Of a stretch of DNA of 64,000 bases, positions 59,370-64,000 are shown in pieces. A program made the translations under genes and the position numbers. The notes below the pieces were generated by a model. That model had not been told where the DNA came from, did no database searches, and saw nothing but the letters and a program-made list of their open reading frames with translations. The stretch comes from Paenibacillus endoradicis (GTDB taxonomy: Bacteria > Bacillota > Bacilli > Paenibacillales > Paenibacillaceae), in assembly GCF_024721975.1 (NCBI RefSeq), contig NZ_JANQBB010000010.1, forward strand, positions 1 through 64,000, read 5' to 3'. The first letter of the stretch is position 1, and every line of letters begins with the position of its first letter.

Positions 59370-60359
59370 ATGTTTAGTAAGGATATTGGTATTGACCTAG
59401 GTACGGCAAACGTATCGATTCATGTAAAGGGCAAGGGTGTTGTGCTTGACGAACCTTCTGTAGTAGCTATTGAAAGTGATACAAAAAAAGTGCTAGCAGT
59501 TGGAGAAGACGCACATCGTATGGTAGGGCGTACTCCTGGTAATATTATTGCGATTCGTCCATTACGTGACGGTGTAATCGCTGATTTTGACATTACAGAA
59601 ATTATGCTAAAAGAATTTATTCATCGTGTTGATGGACGTACTTGGTACTCACGTCCGCGTATTTTGATCTGCGCACCTACGAATATTACTTCTGTTGAAC
59701 AGAAGGCTATTCGTGAGGCCGCTGAACGTAGTGGTGCAAAAGAAGTATATTTAGAAGAAGAACCAAAAGCTGCCGCAATAGGGGCTGGAATGGATATCTT
59801 CCAGCCTAGCGGCAACATGGTGGTGGACATCGGTGGCGGTACAACAGATGTAGCAGTACTATCTATGGGTGACATTGTTACAGCGTCTTCTATTAAAGTA
59901 GCGGGTGACAAGTTCGACGAATCTATTATGAAATTCATAAAGAACAAGTACAAGTTACTTATCGGTGAAAGAACTAGCGAAGATATTAAAATTCGTATAG
60001 GTACAGTACTACTAAACTCTTCAAATGAAGAAATGGATATTCGTGGTCGCGATATGGTAACTGGGTTACCGCAAACGATTACGATCCATTCCAACGAAGT
60101 GCGTGAAGCGCTTTGGGATCCAGTTATGTCCATTGTGTCTGCAGCAAAATACGTTCTAGAACAAACTCCTCCAGAATTATCTGCGGATATTATTGATCGT
60201 GGTGTTATTCTTACTGGTGGCGGTGCGCTATTAGGTGGATTTGATTCCTTACTTGCTGACCAATTAAAAGTTCCTGTATTAATCGCAGAGAATCCGATGC
60301 ACTGTGTTGTTAAAGGTACAGGCATTCTATTAGATAATCTGGACAAGCTCAGACGTTAA
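59370..60359 (+). CDS. mbl: Rod-shape protein Mbl (MreB family)
   Basis: A bacterial actin homologue (329 residues) that guides lateral wall synthesis. Phosphate-1 loop IGIDLGTANV, phosphate-2 MVVDIGGGTTDVAVLS, and adenosine motif GVILTGGGALLGG are intact. The neighbourhood spoIIID-mbl-flhO-flhP identifies it as Mbl rather than MreB, which sits with mreCD. ATG with SD AGAGGAC 8-9 nt upstream. Confidence 0.95.
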   Translation: MFSKDIGIDLGTANVSIHVKGKGVVLDEPSVVAIESDTKKVLAVGEDAHRMVGRTPGNIIAIRPLRDGVIADFDITEIMLKEFIHRVDGRTWYSRPRILICAPTNITSVEQKAIREAAERSGAKEVYLEEEPKAAAIGAGMDIFQPSGNMVVDIGGGTTDVAVLSMGDIVTASSIKVAGDKFDESIMKFIKNKYKLLIGERTSEDIKIRIGTVLLNSSNEEMDIRGRDMVTGLPQTITIHSNEVREALWDPVMSIVSAAKYVLEQTPPELSADIIDRGVILTGGGALLGGFDSLLADQLKVPVLIAENPMHCVVKGTGILLDNLDKLRR

Positions 60360-60433
60360 TACAAGTGATGAGACGAGTAAGCGCGGGTAAGACGTCATAG
60401 GGGGACGTGCTGAAGCGCTTATTCGTGTAGTAA

Positions 60434-60599
60434 TTCAAATTGTCCGCTTGTGATCACGCGGTAACGCGCTGTAGCATAGTCGGCATCGAAGATGACGTCC
60501 ATCGGTTGCTCCAGTGCTCACGTACCAATAACGTACGCTTCGCGCTTCGCTTCCCTAGCTTCATGTCATTTTCTTGGTGCTGACAAGCGAACAATTGAA
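60434..60599 (+). repeat. Structured intergenic repeat, copy R12
   Basis: A 166-bp copy with long outer arms TTCAAATTGTCCGCTTGT (60434-60451) and ACAAGCGAACAATTGAA (60583-60599). Nested pairing GAAGATGAC (60488-60496) with GTCATTTTC (60565-60573) includes a G-U. Internal landmarks are as in R1. The right arm is duplicated at 60626-60641 (AAGCGAACAATTTGAA), which pairs with the left arm even better. Confidence 0.85.
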
Positions 60600-60719
60600 C
60601 CTTCATTGTAATTTGTAGATCAGATAAGCGAACAATTTGAACGCAACGCACTATTCACATTACGTCTTCTTTATCCGATAATGATATAATAGAATTATGA
60701 GATGATGAGGAGGAGCAAT

Positions 60720-61580
60720 ATGCTTAGAGGGCTCTATTCCGCTGCATCAGGCTTAATTAGTCAGCAGCGACGTCACGATACCGTTACAAATAATATATCT
60801 AATATAGAAACAGCTGGATATAAACAGAATACAACTGCACTTCGTTCATTTAACGAAATGTTATTACAGATGACAGGTGTAGAAAGTACAGGTAACAAAA
60901 CCATTGGTACATGGACTGGTGCTGTATTTGGGGAAGAAAGTTTAACGTATCATTCGCAAGGTGATATAACACAGACGAATAATGCGAACGATTTTGCTAT
61001 TATTTCAAATATTTTAGTAGACGGATTGAACTTTGATCAATCAGGGAAAGCTATCTCTCAAGATGGTGAAGTTGTGTTTCAACCGCAAGCATACTTCACG
61101 GTTCAGAATGTTTCTGGAGAAGTGAAGTATACTAGAGGTGGTCAATTCTCTGTAGACAGTCAAGGGAACCTGCTTACGAATAATGGCGATCGTGTACTTA
61201 ATACGAATAATGAGCCAATCGTATTACCTGCAGGAGTAAGCATCAATGATCTTACATTAACTGCTGATCGTCGTCTTGTTACATCAAAAGGTGAAGATAC
61301 GGGCATTCAGCTCTTAATCTCTCAAATAGATAATCCTAACGGTTTAGTGCGTGAAGGTGATGGAACCTTCAAATTAGTTGAAGGAACCGCTGAAGCAATT
61401 GCTGATAATGCTCAAGTTGAAGTAAGACAAGGTTATATTGAACTTTCTAATGTGGATATGACACAAGCGTCCGTTGATTTAATGGCAGCAGCTCGTGCGT
61501 ATGAGGCAAATCAAAAGATGGTTCAATATTTCGATCAAACATTGCAAAAAACAGCGAATGAAATTGGAAGAATCGAATGA
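60720..61580 (+). CDS. flhO: Flagellar hook-basal body protein FlhO
   Basis: A rod/hook family protein (286 residues) of the FlgF/FlgG type. The N-terminal flagellar rod motif GLYSAASGLISQQRRHDTVTNN, then NISNIETAGYK, and the C-terminal SNVDMTQASVDLMAAARAYEANQK helix are the family ends that form the rod coiled coil. ATG 60720 follows SD GAGGAGG; the ORF's first ATG overlaps it. TTATCCGATAA at 60673-60683 resembles a SigD -10 but the -35 is unclear. Paired with flhP. Confidence 0.92.
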   Translation: MLRGLYSAASGLISQQRRHDTVTNNISNIETAGYKQNTTALRSFNEMLLQMTGVESTGNKTIGTWTGAVFGEESLTYHSQGDITQTNNANDFAIISNILVDGLNFDQSGKAISQDGEVVFQPQAYFTVQNVSGEVKYTRGGQFSVDSQGNLLTNNGDRVLNTNNEPIVLPAGVSINDLTLTADRRLVTSKGEDTGIQLLISQIDNPNGLVREGDGTFKLVEGTAEAIADNAQVEVRQGYIELSNVDMTQASVDLMAAARAYEANQKMVQYFDQTLQKTANEIGRIE

Positions 61581-61620
61581 TATTCGATAAATTGGATGAT
61601 CTAGTGAGGTGTGAATTATA

Positions 61621-62448
61621 ATGAATAGCTCAATGGTAAATGCTATCAATTCCATGAATGCCTATCAAAATAAAATCAATACGATTTCTGATAACGTTGC
61701 AAACGTAGGCACAGTAGGTTACAAATCGAAATCAGCTGTGTTTAATGATCTATTAACGACTACAAAAGCACAGCCTGAAGGTTTTGGTCTTGATGGACGC
61801 TTATCTCCACTAGGTTTCACTCAAGGATGGGGCTCACGCGTAACTGGAATTGCAACGGATTTCACTCAAGGTTCATTGAATCAGACCGGTGTATTGACGG
61901 ATATGGCCATTGAAGGCGATGCATTATTTGAAGTTATTGTTAATGATTCTGGAACAAAAGCATATACACGAGATGGGTCATTCCAGATTAGTATGAATGC
62001 AGCAGGTCAAGGTGTGCTTACTACTAGTGAAGGTTATCCTGTTTCAGGAACATTAGCGGATGGTTCATCTGGACCGATTATTATTCCTAATGGATACGAA
62101 ATGCAAGTTCAGTCGGACGGAACAGTACTTGCTGTTAACAATAGTGGTACAATTACAGTAGGTTCTATAAATATGGTAAAAGCAGTTAGACCTGATGCAA
62201 TGACAGCTATTTCAGATAACTTATACGCTGTATCTGCGGGCTTGAATGTTGATCAAGTTGTTGCTAGAATTATTCCTAATGGTGATAACAAAATAGCTAT
62301 TCGTCAAGGTTACTTAGAGCAATCTAATGTTGACATGGCTACACAAATGACAGATTTAGTTAGAGTACAGCGTGCTTATCAGTTAGCTGCAAGAGCTTTA
62401 AGTTCTAGTGATACGATGATGCAATTAGCTAATAACTTACGCTCGTAA
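61621..62448 (+). CDS. flhP: Flagellar hook-basal body protein FlhP
   Basis: 275 residues, same family as FlhO: N-terminal SMNAYQNKINTISDNVANVGTVGYK and C-terminal GYLEQSNVDMATQMTDLVRVQRAYQ. A likely distal rod component exported by the flagellar type III system; no signal peptide. SD GTGAGGTG. 40 bp after flhO, forming a motility operon away from the main fla/che cluster. Confidence 0.92.
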   Translation: MNSSMVNAINSMNAYQNKINTISDNVANVGTVGYKSKSAVFNDLLTTTKAQPEGFGLDGRLSPLGFTQGWGSRVTGIATDFTQGSLNQTGVLTDMAIEGDALFEVIVNDSGTKAYTRDGSFQISMNAAGQGVLTTSEGYPVSGTLADGSSGPIIIPNGYEMQVQSDGTVLAVNNSGTITVGSINMVKAVRPDAMTAISDNLYAVSAGLNVDQVVARIIPNGDNKIAIRQGYLEQSNVDMATQMTDLVRVQRAYQLAARALSSSDTMMQLANNLRS

Positions 62449-62473
62449 CATATAGAACGAAGGTGATTGTACA

Positions 62474-62851
62474 ATGAAAGAAAGCGGACATGAAGTAGAA
62501 GATCGGAAAAGCAAAGAGCAGTCCTCAAACTTAGATGTTCATACAACGATCGATGATACGGAAAGAAGTATGTTGCTTTCTCGCTCAGACAAGCATAAAT
62601 CCGCCGGACGAAGTGCTAAAGAAGAAGATGTAGTTGAAGTGAAAAAAGAAGTTTCCACTAAAAAAATACCGTGGTGGGCGAGCTCGACATTTTGGATACT
62701 ACGTAAATGTATCGCTCCGATTATTATGATCGTGATGTTATTGGTCGGATTGTACATTGGCTATGTTGTTGTAGGTGGCCAACCTAAGGGTGAAATATTG
62801 CAGTGGAGTACGTGGAAGCATATGTGGGATCTAGTCTTCGCCGACTCTTAG
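62474..62851 (+). CDS. EpuA-like small membrane protein
   Basis: 125 residues: a charged, disordered N-terminal half (1-70, many Lys/Glu/Ser), one TM helix (about 75-100, IIMIVMLLVGLYIGYVVVGG) and a short outer tail ending GEILQWSTWKHMWDLVFADS. This matches the EpuA family (PF11772), often mislabelled as RNA polymerase subunit beta. Function unclear. SD AAGGTGAT. It is 25 bp after flhP. Confidence 0.82.
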   Translation: MKESGHEVEDRKSKEQSSNLDVHTTIDDTERSMLLSRSDKHKSAGRSAKEEDVVEVKKEVSTKKIPWWASSTFWILRKCIAPIIMIVMLLVGLYIGYVVVGGQPKGEILQWSTWKHMWDLVFADS

Positions 62852-62910
62852 AGGAAGTTCATGAACTTTCATTGTAATATGGATGTTCAAATCTTCGATA
62901 GAATAGATGG

Positions 62911-62962
62911 TTTACGCAAAAAGAATCAGTCAGCTATAGCTGACTGATTCTTTTTGCGTAAA
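62911..62962. terminator. Perfect 52-nt palindromic terminator
   Basis: The two 26-nt halves are exact reverse complements (arm TTTACGCAAAAAGAATCAGT plus CAGCTA). The lower stem contains A5/T5 tracts. It could terminate on either strand and ends the flhO-flhP-EpuA unit. Confidence 0.85.
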
Positions 62963-63042
62963 TGGGACTAGAAGGTTTTGGATTTGTTTTCATTTTCCAT
63001 GAGGTAGTCTATAATAGTTGAAGACAAGTGTATTAATCTACA

Positions 63043-63088
63043 AAGAGACTTACCCTTTAGAATGTTATTCTAAAAAGTAAATCTCTTA
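63043..63088 (+). other. Leader hairpin upstream of fabZ
   Basis: TTTAGAAT-gtt-ATTCTAAA is extended by TTAC/GTAA and AAGAGA/TCTCTT across small internal loops. No T-run and no known class; about 100 nt before the fabZ start. Confidence 0.4.
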
Positions 63089-63191
63089 TCTCAACCTTCA
63101 TTACCTGCAGGACAATGTAGGATAGTATTAGTATAGGAATAACGATACACTTTTATACGTAATGATAATATTGGAAGGGGTAATATATACT

Positions 63192-63629
63192 ATGATGGAT
63201 ATCAATGAAATTATGAATGTTATACCACACCGCCCACCTTTTTTACTTGTAGATCGAATGATTGAGGTAGTACCAGGGCAGCGTGCTGTAGGTATAAAAA
63301 ACGTTACGATGAACGAACCCTACTTCGTAGGACACTTCCCAGGCTATCCAGTTATGCCGGGAGTATTAATAGTTGAAGCATTAGCACAAGTAGGTACGGT
63401 TGCTATGCTTACGGTAGAAGGTAATGCTGGTAAGTTAGGTTTCTTCGCTGGTATTGACGGATTCCGTTTCCGTGGTCAAGTTACACCTGGAGATACACTT
63501 ACTCTTGAAGTGGAAATCACAAGACTTAAGGGCACAATTGGTAAAGGTAAAGGAACTGCTAAAGTAGATGGTAAGGTAGTTGCAGAAGGCGAATTGATGT
63601 TTGCGCTATCCGATGCAAATAAGAAATAG
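63192..63629 (+). CDS. fabZ: 3-hydroxyacyl-[acyl-carrier-protein] dehydratase FabZ
   Basis: The dehydratase of type II fatty acid synthesis. 145 residues in a hot-dog fold; [11 protein letters not shown] at 12-22, catalytic His48 in [10 protein letters not shown] and Glu62 in VEALAQ. ATG 63192 is followed directly by a second ATG at 63195, either of which could be used; SD GGAAGGGG is about 11 nt upstream. The gene order flhP-EpuA-fabZ parallels flhP-ywpF-fabZ in B. subtilis. Confidence 0.95.
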   Translation: MMDINEIMNVIPHRPPFLLVDRMIEVVPGQRAVGIKNVTMNEPYFVGHFPGYPVMPGVLIVEALAQVGTVAMLTVEGNAGKLGFFAGIDGFRFRGQVTPGDTLTLEVEITRLKGTIGKGKGTAKVDGKVVAEGELMFALSDANKK

Positions 63630-63661
63630 AAGAACTACAGTATAGAAAGAGGTTATTGGTA

Positions 63662-64000
63662 ATGGGACAATTGTTGAATGAAGAAGTTTTGAACAAATAT
63701 GAGTCATGGCTGAATGATAGTAATATTGATGCAGCTACAAAACAAGAGCTACAAGAACTTTCAGGTCAAGACGGTGAGATTTTAGATCGTTTTTATCGTG
63801 ATCTTGAATTCGGTACAGGTGGTTTACGTGGTGTTATGGGTGCAGGTACGAATCGTCTTAATGCATATACAGTCGGTAAAGCTACTCAAGGACTAGCCAA
63901 CTGGTTATTAGAGTCGAACGTACAGTCACCATCAGCAGTTATTGCACATGATTCACGTAATAACTCCCCACAATTTGCACTTGATGCTGCACTTGTTTTG
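63662..64000 (+). CDS. Phosphoglucomutase / phosphomannomutase (partial)
   Basis: The 5' end of an alpha-D-phosphohexomutase cut by the window edge; 113 codons seen. FGTGGLRGVMGAGTNRLN is the N-terminal domain signature of the PgcA type that makes glucose 1-phosphate, used for UDP-glucose and teichoic acid glucosylation. The active-site Ser loop begins at the edge (AHDSRNNS). ATG with SD AAAGAGG. Confidence 0.9.
   Translation, partial: MGQLLNEEVLNKYESWLNDSNIDAATKQELQELSGQDGEILDRFYRDLEFGTGGLRGVMGAGTNRLNAYTVGKATQGLANWLLESNVQSPSAVIAHDSRNNSPQFALDAALVL

Noticed and set aside
59621..60346. 241-codon reverse-strand frame
   Set aside because: It is the antisense shadow of mbl, with no SD and no recognisable domain.

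Overview
The window looks like a piece of the chromosome of a low-GC, endospore-forming, flagellated Firmicute, most likely a member of the Paenibacillaceae. The reasons are Shine-Dalgarno (SD) sequences of the GGAGG type with frequent GTG and TTG starts, many sporulation genes (spo0E-like, orphan sporulation-type kinase, spoIIR, spoIID, spoIIQ, spoIIID), a glutaminyl-tRNA synthetase, and gene orders shared with Bacillus: guaB-dacA-pdxS-pdxT-serS-tRNA-Ser, prfA-prmC-spoIIR-ywlC-mntP-ywlE-rpiB-ywlG-glyA-upp-mnaA-atp, and murA-spoIID-spoIIQ-spoIIID-mbl-flhO-flhP-fabZ. Genus-level placement is inference from gene content.

Layout. 1-370: 3' end of 23S rRNA, 5S rRNA and terminator. 0.8-8.3 kb: Eis-type acetyltransferase, guaB, dacA, the PLP synthase pair pdxS/pdxT, serS and tRNA-Ser(UGA). 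8.6-18.3 kb: small membrane protein, Spo0E-like phosphatase, tadA, orphan PAS histidine kinase, NAD(P)-binding protein, rluF, motAB (reverse strand), an unknown 97-residue protein, an MFS transporter, and an NlpC/P60 hydrolase behind a c-di-AMP riboswitch. 18.4-28.6 kb: glnS-hisC, an Rrf2 regulator with thioredoxin, ychF, prfA-prmC, spoIIR, ywlC. 28.7-32.9 kb: mntP, ywlE, then a ZTP riboswitch followed by rpiB-ywlG-glyA. 33.3-40.5 kb: an oppABCDF operon and an MscS channel, lying between glyA and upp. 40.6-50.1 kb: upp, mnaA and the complete ATP synthase operon with two atpI-type genes. 50.2-54.5 kb: two very divergent complex I antiporter-like proteins and a DUF1146 protein. 54.8-64.0 kb: murA, spoIID, spoIIQ, spoIIID, mbl, flhO, flhP, an EpuA-like protein, fabZ and the start of a phosphoglucomutase.

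The strongest unexplained signal is a family of about 150-bp structured intergenic repeats. At least eleven copies or fragments occur in 64 kb, in both orientations. Each has terminal inverted repeats of variable sequence that stay complementary within the copy, a second nested long-range pairing, and internal hairpins. Compensatory changes between copies imply that base pairing, not the arm sequence, is conserved. One copy supplies the stop codon of ywlG, two lie in direct tandem, and others carry partial end duplications. I do not recognise the family.

Other notable points: the NuoL/NuoM-like pair stands where related genera carry a whole complex I operon, and it appears to have lost the proton-channel Glu/Lys residues; the second gene seems to start at CTG. 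A 3.5-unit 66-bp tandem repeat sits between oppC and oppD. A perfect 14-bp hairpin buries the ribosome binding site of mntP. DnaA-box clusters lie upstream of prfA and of the orphan kinase. A perfect dyad overlaps the Rrf2 gene's own promoter.

Processes served: nucleotide, one-carbon and cofactor supply (guaB, upp, pdxST, glyA), translation (serS, glnS, prfA, prmC, tadA, ywlC, rluF, ychF), envelope growth (dacA, murA, mnaA, mbl, fabZ), energy (atp), motility (motAB, flhOP) and the sporulation programme from phosphorelay input to mother-cell transcription.
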